9,062 nt of DNA from Bacillaceae bacterium UBA7792. GTDB taxonomy: Bacteria > Bacillota > Bacilli > Bacillales > Cytobacillaceae. Shown in pieces: positions 1 to 5,313 of the stretch. The notes under the pieces are model-generated. The model saw nothing but the letters and a program-made list of their open reading frames with translations, was not told the origin of the DNA and ran no database searches. Positions within the stretch are counted from its first letter, which is position 1, and each line of letters begins with the position of its first letter. Both the position numbers and the translations under genes were made by a program. The DNA lies in assembly GCA_002480735.1 (NCBI GenBank), contig DLCS01000184.1:1-9062 (forward strand), written 5' to 3'.

Positions 1-811
1 CCATGCCATCAAAAATGGTGAAATGTTGATGGATTTCCGGGATATTCTCTATATTTTTACCGGCTTTCATCTCAAACTCGATTGCTCGCTGGCCAGATTG
101 TGCTCTAAATGACATCGTAAAAGGATATCCTACCGGCATTCTTTGAGATGCCTCGACAAATGCCCTTTCATCATTTCTAAACTCAAGAGTCGTCATCACA
201 TGATCCCAAGTACCGAATGAATTTTTCCAGCCGACGGCGTAAACCTTCTCTACTTTTCCAAGCAAATAGATAGCAAAATCAATATCATGAATATGCAAAT
301 CGAACAGTGCTCCACCACTTTTTTCAGGATATTGAAACCAGCTACTCCAGCTTGGGAGCTGACCCAATCGTTTCGCATGTACAATTTCAATATTTTTCAA
401 GTTGCTTTTACTATATGCTTTTACTTTTTCATATTCAGGCCAAAATCGGAGCACATGTCCGACGAATAATTTCACATCGTGACGTTTCACTTCATTGATG
501 ATTCTTTCTGCAGACTGAACGGATAAGGCTAATGGTTTTTCGCAAAAGATATGCTTACCCGCTCGAGCAGCCTGAATAATCGCTTCTTCATGCAAAAAGG
601 TCGGCAAGCAAATATCAACGATGTCTATATCCTTTCTCCGTAGCAAGTGTTCATATTCTAATTCAAAGATGCCCGTGAACGGATCCTCTATTTTCAAATC
701 TCTGCCTTTGCTTGTTGTACAAATCGCTCTAACCTGTACGTTCTCCATTTGTTGATAGGCACGCAGATGTGTTTTACCCATAAAGCCCAAACCGACAAGT
801 CCAATGTTCAT
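1..811 (-). CDS. Gfo/Idh/MocA-family sugar dehydrogenase (second copy, C-terminus cut by window edge)
   Basis: NAD(P)-dependent cytoplasmic oxidoreductase of the Gfo/Idh/MocA family, whose members oxidise or reduce one hydroxyl of a sugar, glycoside or inositol. The visible 270 residues begin MNIGLVGLGFMG, a Rossmann dinucleotide-binding loop. The family EKP motif is at 91-93, with K92 the expected catalytic lysine. The GGALFDLHIHDID segment at 167-178 supplies the Asp/His pair (D171, H175) typical of IolG-like enzymes. The family usually has 330-390 residues, so roughly 60-120 are missing beyond base 1. The ATG follows an AAAGGAG site (820-826) that overlaps the stop codon of the upstream TIM-barrel gene, so the two are co-transcribed and probably translationally coupled. 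It is clearly different in sequence from the other Gfo/Idh gene (1746-2750), suggesting a different step or substrate form. Family assignment is secure; the substrate is unknown. Confidence 0.9.
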   Translation of the reverse strand, partial: MNIGLVGLGFMGKTHLRAYQQMENVQVRAICTTSKGRDLKIEDPFTGIFELEYEHLLRRKDIDIVDICLPTFLHEEAIIQAARAGKHIFCEKPLALSVQSAERIINEVKRHDVKLFVGHVLRFWPEYEKVKAYSKSNLKNIEIVHAKRLGQLPSWSSWFQYPEKSGGALFDLHIHDIDFAIYLLGKVEKVYAVGWKNSFGTWDHVMTTLEFRNDERAFVEASQRMPVGYPFTMSFRAQSGQRAIEFEMKAGKNIENIPEIHQHFTIFDGM

Positions 812-819
812 AATCTAGT

Positions 820-826
820 CTCCTTT
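820..826 (-). promoter_or_regulatory. Ribosome binding site overlapping the upstream stop codon
   Basis: On the minus strand, TGAAAGGAG joins the TGA of the TIM-barrel gene (828-826) to a strong Shine-Dalgarno sequence, 8 nt before the ATG at 811. The same stop-on-SD layout recurs at 2759-2767, which suggests translational coupling. Confidence 0.8.
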
Positions 827-1632
827 CAAGCTAGTATGCTAGATAGATAGCTGAAGGACCGTTGAACACTTTCATTCACTTCTTCAAGACTTTCCGGACC
901 TTGAGGAGTAAATTCAATCTCTACGCTAATCGGGCCCTTATAGTCGGCTTTTTTTAGCGTCCGGAATATTTTACGAAAATCGATATCACCGTCGCCGATA
1001 GCTGGGAAATTCCATTCCTGAGGTGCACCTAGCTTATCCTTTAGATGAATAAACCCTACTTTGTCAACCGAACCTTCCAAATCCTCGTAAGGTAAAATGT
1101 TTCCATAGAAAACTACATTGGCGGTATCATAATTGATCTTGAAACGGTGGTCGAGGGCTTGAGCAAGTTTTTTTAAAGACATGCCAGTTGCATAGTTATT
1201 TCCATGTGTTTCAAGGACGAGAACTTTTTGATGCTTCTCACATTTCTTAATAATAGGAATTAAGCGTTGGGCTAATACTTGCTCATCTTCGATTACATCA
1301 GCATCATCATGGGCATCACCTGTTGCTGTGATTAAATAACGGCAGCCAAATTCTATTGTGAGGTCAATACTGGCTAATAGATTCTCTCTCCCTTCCTCGG
1401 TCATCACGTTGCTATGTGCCCCAATACCAATACATTTCATCCTATAAGCATCAAGCAATTTTTTAATTTGGCGGCGTTCACTTCGTGACATTTCAGGAAG
1501 AACATGGGCTGTATGACTCCGAACTGCCGCTAATTCAATTTGCCTGAAGCCAACTTGACTAGATCCTCGAACCGCATCCTCCAAAGAAAAACCGTGATAC
1601 GTATTTGAATTGATGGCAAGCTGCTGGAACAT
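826..1632 (-). CDS. Sugar phosphate isomerase/epimerase-like TIM-barrel enzyme (268 aa)
   Basis: Member of the xylose isomerase-like/AP endonuclease 2 superfamily, cytoplasmic metal-dependent enzymes that isomerise, epimerise or sometimes cleave sugars and keto-sugars. Numbered from the ATG at 1632, the four expected metal ligands are present: E141 (LETHG), D169 (NYDTANV), H196 (FIHLKD) and E238 (SVEIE). Length is normal for hydroxypyruvate-isomerase or IolE-like members. The start is set by an AGGAGG site (1639-1644) 6 nt upstream. A TTG at 1656 would add eight residues, but it would place this AGGAGG inside the coding region. The gene follows its own probable promoter and an operator (1680-1693), and is followed 14 nt later by a Gfo/Idh dehydrogenase. 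That pairing suggests it acts on the keto-sugar made by a dehydrogenase, or supplies that enzyme's substrate. The exact reaction cannot be read from sequence. Confidence 0.88.
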   Translation of the reverse strand: MFQQLAINSNTYHGFSLEDAVRGSSQVGFRQIELAAVRSHTAHVLPEMSRSERRQIKKLLDAYRMKCIGIGAHSNVMTEEGRENLLASIDLTIEFGCRYLITATGDAHDDADVIEDEQVLAQRLIPIIKKCEKHQKVLVLETHGNNYATGMSLKKLAQALDHRFKINYDTANVVFYGNILPYEDLEGSVDKVGFIHLKDKLGAPQEWNFPAIGDGDIDFRKIFRTLKKADYKGPISVEIEFTPQGPESLEEVNESVQRSFSYLSSILA

Positions 1633-1638
1633 GCACTC

Positions 1639-1644
1639 CCTCCT
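1639..1644 (-). promoter_or_regulatory. Ribosome binding site that fixes the start at 1632
   Basis: AGGAGG on the minus strand (CCTCCT on plus) lies 6 nt from the ATG at 1632-1630. It rules against the in-frame TTG at 1656-1654, which has no comparable site upstream. Confidence 0.8.
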
Positions 1645-1675
1645 GACATAGTTCAATATTTTGGTTACCTCATAT

Positions 1676-1704
1676 ATAATGTAATCCGTTACAAATTATG
1701 TCAT
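1676..1704 (-). promoter_or_regulatory. Probable sigma-A promoter before the 268-aa TIM-barrel gene
   Basis: Minus strand: -35 ATGACA (1704-1699, 5/6 to TTGACA), a 17-bp spacer, and -10 CATTAT (1681-1676, 4/6 to TATAAT). The operator at 1680-1693 fills most of the spacer and touches the -10, a classic repression geometry. It would give the last two genes of the cluster an entry point of their own, independent of the regulator gene. Assigned by eye. Confidence 0.45.
1680..1693. promoter_or_regulatory. LacI-family operator, site 3 (inside the operon)
   Basis: TGTAATCCGTTACA on plus, TGTAACGGATTACA on minus. The minus-strand 15-mer, ending in T, differs at one base from the site before the divergent gene (3898-3912). 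The half-sites TGTAAT and TGTAAC are inverted around a 2-bp centre. It sits within the probable promoter at 1676-1704. The binder is inferred to be the LacI-type regulator encoded at 2765-3754, or CcpA. Confidence 0.7.
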
Positions 1705-1728
1705 AATATATTAAATATTCAGTTAATT

Positions 1729-1748
1729 AAAAGCAAATGCTTTTTTTA
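1729..1748 (-). terminator. Weak AT-rich hairpin at the end of the first dehydrogenase gene
   Basis: The minus strand reads AAAAGC, loop ATTT, GCTTTT just past the TAA, then TTAATTAA. The stem has only two G-C pairs and the T run is broken, so at most it lowers transcription into the next gene. Readthrough from the regulator gene remains likely. Confidence 0.25.
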
Positions 1749-2750
1749 ACCTAGTATTTTCTCAATCACTCTCAGACTTGCTAATGCCTGTCGTCCCGTA
1801 ACAATTGGTTCTTTATCGTGAATAATGGCGTCAATAAAGGCATCAATGACTCCTGTGTTCGTTTGGTTATCATTTGTCTGAATAGCCTCTAGCTCGTATT
1901 TAATCCGTTCTCCACTCATTTTTTCGACAATGAGCGGATATTTTGTGTCGTGGTAAATTTTCATGATTCCTTCTTGACAGTAGATCGTCGTGGAATTATC
2001 CTCTGAGCCATAGTACGTCCACGAAAATGACGCTGTTCCTAATCGTCCTTTTCTCGTCCTTAGTGCACAAACTACATTGTCGCAAACCTCGATTGGATTT
2101 CCATCCTCATCGACTTTATCTAATGCTCCATGGAATGCATGCACTTCATCTATTTCATCGTCCAATAAATAATGGATCAAATCAATTTTATGGATGCCTA
2201 AATCCCCTGCTACCCCTGATAGGGAGCGCTCCTTTTTAAAAAACCAAGTTGAATTCGACTTGTTAATTCCCCAGCTTTCTGGACCTTGGTGGCCAAATGA
2301 GGTTTTGAAGGTTAATACCTCCCCTAATTCCTTCCTCACGATCAGCTCCTTTGCTAGTTGGTGTGCTTTTGTAAATCGTTGGTTATGAGCGACCATCACT
2401 TTTTTTCCTGATTTTCTTTCAGCGTCTAGAATCTGTTCAGCATATTTGACGCTGTTAGCAAATGGCTTTTCACAAAGGACATGCTTGCCATGCTGTAATG
2501 CTTCGATCGCATGTAGATGGTGGACCTCGTTTGATGAACAAACACTGATGGCAGAAACTTTCGGATCCCTTAAAAGCTCCTCCAAACCTTCTACCGCTCG
2601 ACCATTGAATTGGTGTGCCAATTCCTTGGCCCTTTTGAAATGACGGTCGTAAAAAACAATCTCCTCCACATACGGATTGGCTTGGTACTCGGGTGCATGC
2701 CGAAATCTCGTAATTGAGCCACATCCGATAATTCCTACTGTGATTCCCAA
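1746..2750 (-). CDS. Gfo/Idh/MocA-family sugar dehydrogenase (334 aa, complete)
   Basis: NAD(P)-dependent cytoplasmic oxidoreductase. The N-terminal Rossmann loop is GIIGCGSI (6-13), the CEKP motif is at 93-96 with catalytic K95, and GDLGIHKID (182-190) carries D183, H187 and D190, matching the Lys-Asp-His set of inositol 2-dehydrogenase-like enzymes. Its 334 residues fit the family. The start is TTG at 2750, chosen because AAAGGAGG (2759-2766) lies 8 nt upstream and the protein would otherwise lose its Rossmann strand. It is the first enzyme gene behind the LacI regulator, only 14 nt from that gene's stop, so they form one transcript. Members of this family act on inositols, sugars, and glycosides oxidised at C3. 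Which of these applies is not visible. In a cluster with two TIM-barrel isomerases, a keto-sugar intermediate is the most natural reading. Confidence 0.9.
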   Translation of the reverse strand: MGITVGIIGCGSITRFRHAPEYQANPYVEEIVFYDRHFKRAKELAHQFNGRAVEGLEELLRDPKVSAISVCSSNEVHHLHAIEALQHGKHVLCEKPFANSVKYAEQILDAERKSGKKVMVAHNQRFTKAHQLAKELIVRKELGEVLTFKTSFGHQGPESWGINKSNSTWFFKKERSLSGVAGDLGIHKIDLIHYLLDDEIDEVHAFHGALDKVDEDGNPIEVCDNVVCALRTRKGRLGTASFSWTYYGSEDNSTTIYCQEGIMKIYHDTKYPLIVEKMSGERIKYELEAIQTNDNQTNTGVIDAFIDAIIHDKEPIVTGRQALASLRVIEKILG

Positions 2751-2758
2751 ATTTCCAA

Positions 2759-2766
2759 CCTCCTTT
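2759..2766 (-). promoter_or_regulatory. Ribosome binding site overlapping the regulator's stop codon; sets a TTG start
   Basis: The minus strand reads TAAAGGAGG: the TAA of the regulator gene (2767-2765) runs into an eight-base Shine-Dalgarno, 8 nt before the TTG at 2750. This supports TTG initiation and coupling between the regulator and the dehydrogenase. Confidence 0.85.
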
Positions 2767-3754
2767 ATCCCATCGTAGATTCTCTAATAATGAGTTCATG
2801 ATCCAAAATCGTACTTTCAACCTTTCGATTCTGTATATGGTGAATCAGCATCGTAGCAGCTGTACTGCCCATTTTATACATTGGCTGGGATATCGTTGTT
2901 AAGCTTGGGTTTGTCATATTAGAGAATCCAATATTATCAAAGCCAACGACCGCTATATCATGAGGAACCCTTAAGCCTATCGCTTTGATTTCCTTTAACG
3001 CTCCGATCGCAAGTGTATCGGAAACGGCAAATACAGCTGACGGTTTTTCCTCTAACCGAAGGAGCATTCGCATAGCATGAACTCCATCCTGAAAATCAAG
3101 CTGGGTTGTATGATAAATCCATTCTTCACGGATCGGCAAGCCGTACTCTTTAAGAGCCCTTTCATATCCCTGACGACGCTGTCTCGCATACAAGAACTTC
3201 TCATCAGAATTTATGAGGGCAATTTTTTTATTGCCTAGCTGAATCAGATGCTTTACAGCATGGTAGGCGGCAAGCTCACTGTCAATGCTGACATAGGGGA
3301 TGCTCCCCTCCTCGTCATACTCACTGCAAAGAATGATCGAATGGTTATCGGCCAATTCGGTTAATTTTTGCTTATTAACGGCTGGATCCATCGAGATGAT
3401 GCCATCGGCCAACTTGTTTTTTACCATATTGAAAAAAATATTCTCCCGCTTTGGGTTTGAGTCTGTTTCACAAAGTAGTATGTTGTATTGATGGGAAAGT
3501 GCGGTGTTTTGAATTCCATTAATAATTTCGGTGTAAAAGGGATTTGCAATACTCGGAATCAACACAAGCAATAATCGACTCTCAGAGTTTCTAAGATTCC
3601 TCCCGAGCATACTAGGTTCATAGTTCAGCTCTTTTATTGCACTTTCAACCCTTAATCTAGTCCTCGTGCTCACAGAAGAATGGTTATTCAATACTCTTGA
3701 TACGGTTGCAACAGACACACCTGCTTTTTTTGCTACTTCTTGTATATTTGCCAT
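2765..3754 (-). CDS. LacI-family transcriptional regulator (329 aa)
   Basis: Sugar-responsive DNA-binding repressor of the LacI/GalR family. The helix-turn-helix is at residues 4-23 (IQEVAKKAGVSVATVSRVLN). The hinge region (47-55, PSMLGRNLR) has Ser and Gly where Asn and Ala are usual. A periplasmic-binding-protein-like sensor domain follows from about 61, including VAVSDTLAIG-type and VVGFDN (269-274) motifs. Length is standard. The ATG at 3754 has a modest AGGA site 5 nt upstream. It heads a minus-strand operon with the dehydrogenase and probably the downstream enzymes, and faces a divergent TIM-barrel gene. Its likely -10 (TACAAT, minus strand, 3796-3791) overlaps the palindrome at 3793-3806, so autoregulation is likely. 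The inferred ligand is a sugar or glycoside handled by these enzymes. CcpA itself is unlikely, given the local pathway context. Confidence 0.92.
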   Translation of the reverse strand: MANIQEVAKKAGVSVATVSRVLNNHSSVSTRTRLRVESAIKELNYEPSMLGRNLRNSESRLLLVLIPSIANPFYTEIINGIQNTALSHQYNILLCETDSNPKRENIFFNMVKNKLADGIISMDPAVNKQKLTELADNHSIILCSEYDEEGSIPYVSIDSELAAYHAVKHLIQLGNKKIALINSDEKFLYARQRRQGYERALKEYGLPIREEWIYHTTQLDFQDGVHAMRMLLRLEEKPSAVFAVSDTLAIGALKEIKAIGLRVPHDIAVVGFDNIGFSNMTNPSLTTISQPMYKMGSTAATMLIHHIQNRKVESTILDHELIIRESTMG

Positions 3755-3792
3755 CCAAATCCTACTTTCATCTCATCTATATTCGCCATAAT

Positions 3793-3806
3793 TGTAATCG
3801 ATTACA
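3793..3806. promoter_or_regulatory. LacI-family operator, site 1 (perfect 14-bp palindrome)
   Basis: TGTAATCGATTACA is perfectly self-complementary and overlaps the likely -10 of the regulator gene. It also fits the Bacillus cre consensus TGWAANCGNTNWCA at every fixed position, so CcpA binding cannot be excluded. Its centre (3799.5) is 105 bp from the centre of site 2. Confidence 0.82.
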
Positions 3807-3880
3807 TTTTTTTGTATTTCTATCATTATCTTATTTTCTTATTCGCAACTTATTCTAAACTTTTCATTTGTGACATATAA

Positions 3881-3898
3881 ACAGGTAATAAAACCTGT
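3881..3898. repeat. 18-bp inverted repeat next to operator site 2
   Basis: ACAGGT, spacer AATAAA, ACCTGT. It is a perfect 6-bp inverted repeat that shares one base with the operator at 3898. It could be a binding site for a second regulator or part of the promoter region. As RNA it would be a short hairpin without a T run. Confidence 0.5.
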
Positions 3899-3911
3899 GT
3901 AATGGATTACA
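3898..3911. promoter_or_regulatory. LacI-family operator, site 2 (before the 322-aa TIM-barrel gene)
   Basis: TGTAATGGATTACA is the site 1 palindrome with one central change (C to G). It ends 4 nt before the ribosome binding site of the plus-strand gene. Its first six bases, TGTAAT, also match the -10 consensus 5/6, but no good -35 is visible at the right distance. Binding here should block transcription initiation or early elongation. Confidence 0.75.
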
Positions 3912-3914
3912 TAT

Positions 3915-3922
3915 GAGGAGGG
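3915..3922 (+). promoter_or_regulatory. Ribosome binding site setting a TTG start
   Basis: GAGGAGGG, with core AGGAGG (3916-3921), lies 7 nt before the TTG at 3929. The next in-frame ATG would remove 17 residues, including the first strand of the barrel. Confidence 0.8.
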
Positions 3923-3928
3923 ATTTCA

Positions 3929-4897
3929 TTGAAGCTTGGTGTATTTACTGTTTTATACTCCGATAAATCTCTTGACGACATGCTCGAACTTGTTGCTTCA
4001 AAAGGAATAGAGGCTGTGGAGCTGGGAACGGGTGGGTATCCAGGCGATGCCCACTGCCACTTAGATTCATTGCTGGCTGATGATAATAAGCAAAAGGAAT
4101 TTATTGAAAAAATCAGGAGCCGTGGTTTGATAGTGAGCGCCTTAAGCTGCCATGCCAATCCTCTTCATCCTCAGGAGAAGATTGCTAAAGAGGCAGATGC
4201 ACTTTTTACTAAAACCGTAAAGCTCGCTAGTAAGCTAGGTATCCCCGTTGTAAACACCTTTTCCGGTTGTCCTGGGGACCATGAGGGTGCCAAGTATCCG
4301 AACTGGCCCGTCGCCCCTTGGCCAAATGAGTTTCAGGAAATCCTAAAATGGCAATGGGAGGAAAAAATCATTCCTTATTGGAAGGAGAAAGCCCTTTTTG
4401 CAGAGAAGAATCAGGTAAAAATAGGACTTGAATTACACGGCGGCTTCTCTGTTCACACACCTGCAACCCTGCTCCGCTTGCGTGAGGAATGTGGTGAAGT
4501 CATTGGAGCAAATCTGGATCCTAGCCATTTGTGGTGGCAGAGCATCGATCCGATCGAAGCCATTAAGATATTAGGCCGTGAAGGAGCGATTCATCATTTT
4601 CATGCCAAAGATACCATCGTGGATCAACCGAATATGAATCGAAATGGACTCACAGACATGACATCATACGCCGATATGAGAAATCGTTCCTGGTATTTCC
4701 GCACCGTTGGCTATGGCCATGAAGCAAAGGTTTGGGCCGATATCATTAGCACCCTCCGCCTCTATGGATATGACTATGTTGTCAGCATCGAGCATGAAGA
4801 TGGCTTAATGTCCATTGAAGAAGGCTTGACAAAAGCGGTGCAAACTTTACAGCCAATTATGGTGAAGGAATCTGTCGGGGATATGTGGTGGACATAA
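3929..4897 (+). CDS. Sugar phosphate isomerase/epimerase-like TIM-barrel enzyme (322 aa)
   Basis: Second member of the xylose isomerase-like superfamily here, transcribed away from the regulator. It starts MKLGVFTVLY. Expected metal ligands are E168 (GLELHGG), D197 (NLDPSH), H225 (HHFHAKD; H223 is also near) and E288 (VSIEHED). At 322 residues it is longer than the 268-aa paralogue. Inserted or extended parts include a Cys/Pro/Gly-rich loop (SGCPGD, 112-117) and a Trp-rich stretch (about 125-151). These are typical of the larger subgroup found beside Gfo/Idh dehydrogenases. A TTG start with a strong ribosome binding site is used. An operator sits directly upstream, so it is co-regulated with the divergent operon. 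It may epimerise, isomerise or cleave a keto-sugar made by a dehydrogenase, but the reaction is not determined. The gene ends 416 bases before a convergent gene. Confidence 0.88.
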   Translation: MKLGVFTVLYSDKSLDDMLELVASKGIEAVELGTGGYPGDAHCHLDSLLADDNKQKEFIEKIRSRGLIVSALSCHANPLHPQEKIAKEADALFTKTVKLASKLGIPVVNTFSGCPGDHEGAKYPNWPVAPWPNEFQEILKWQWEEKIIPYWKEKALFAEKNQVKIGLELHGGFSVHTPATLLRLREECGEVIGANLDPSHLWWQSIDPIEAIKILGREGAIHHFHAKDTIVDQPNMNRNGLTDMTSYADMRNRSWYFRTVGYGHEAKVWADIISTLRLYGYDYVVSIEHEDGLMSIEEGLTKAVQTLQPIMVKESVGDMWWT

Positions 4898-4966
4898 TAT
4901 TTGTTATGTTAACTTGTTTAATTGTCGTTGATGAAGAATCTGATGTGTAGCGGGAAACTGGAAAGT

Positions 4967-4996
4967 GGGTACAGAATCGTCATGATTCTCGTACCC
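4967..4996 (+). terminator. Strong hairpin after the 322-aa TIM-barrel gene, no T run
   Basis: GGGTACAGAATC (4967-4978), loop GTCAT, then GATTCT, a one-base C bulge and GTACCC (4984-4996). This makes a 12-bp stem 70 nt past the stop codon. It is followed by TATAATG rather than T residues, so intrinsic termination is doubtful. It could protect a 3' end instead. Confidence 0.35.
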
Positions 4997-5005
4997 TATA
5001 ATGTT

Positions 5006-5260
5006 CTATGATGACAGGTTCGCTCTCTTTTCTACCAATCTTGTCGCCATTGGCGCTCTATGACGACAGGTTCCCCCGCTTTTCTACCAAACTTGTCGCC
5101 ATTGACTCTCTATGACGACAGGTTCTCCCGCTTTTCTATCGAACTTGTCGCCATTGACTCTCTATGACGACAAGTTCCCACGCTTTTCTACCAATCTTGT
5201 CGCCATTGGCGCTCTATGACGACAGGTTCCCCCGCTTTTCTACCAAACTTGTCGCCATTG
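5006..5260. repeat. Tandem array: five copies of a 52-bp unit with inverted arms
   Basis: Units begin at CTATGA at 5006, 5058, 5110, 5162 and 5214, exactly 52 bp apart; the last loses similarity after 5260. Each unit has a 5' arm (ATGACGACAGGTT in the commonest form) and a 3' arm (AACTTGTCGCCAT) that are reverse complements apart from one G-T and one A-C pair, around a loop of roughly 15 nt containing CGCTTTTCTACC. The 3' arm of one unit can also pair with the 5' arm of the next across about 9 nt, so two folding registers exist. Bases 5027-5104 and 5183-5260 are identical (78 bp, offset 156, three units), pointing to block duplication. The 52-bp period is not a multiple of three and no spacers are present, so it is neither coding nor CRISPR. 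Confidence 0.93.
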
Positions 5261-5313
5261 GTCACCGTTCTCCCTTTTTTGATCGAAAAAACAAAAAATG
5301 TATGTCCTCCTGC

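Larger units (their letters stand above)
4898..5313. other. 416-base intergenic region between convergent genes
   Basis: I see no credible gene here. From left to right it holds about 70 bases of AT-rich sequence, a strong hairpin (4967-4996), a five-copy 52-bp tandem array (5006-5260), and about 50 bases with A and T runs. Neither flanking gene has a conventional terminator in it. The hairpins may end or stabilise transcripts arriving from either side. Confidence 0.6.

Noticed and set aside
287..498. Two overlapping plus-strand open frames of about 60 codons
   Set aside because: Both are antisense to the Gfo/Idh dehydrogenase with intact motifs, overlap each other, and lack ribosome binding sites.
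1633..1656. TTG at 1656 as the start of the 268-aa TIM-barrel protein
   Set aside because: The extra codons contain the AGGAGG that serves the ATG at 1632, and no ribosome binding site lies upstream of the TTG.
2470..2820. A 116-codon minus-strand frame across the regulator/dehydrogenase junction
   Set aside because: It runs out of frame through two genes with clear family motifs and stop-on-SD coupling; its composition shows no protein family.
4997..5002. TATAAT as a plus-strand -10 promoter element
   Set aside because: There is no -35-like sequence 16-18 bp upstream, and no gene follows on the plus strand.
5006..5260. CRISPR array
   Set aside because: Units are directly abutting with no unique spacers, the repeat is imperfect, and no cas gene is near.
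5275..5291. T6/A6 hairpin as terminator of the D-2-hydroxyacid dehydrogenase gene
   Set aside because: The stem is only A-T pairs with a 5-nt loop, and the minus-strand sequence after it is GGGAG rather than T residues.
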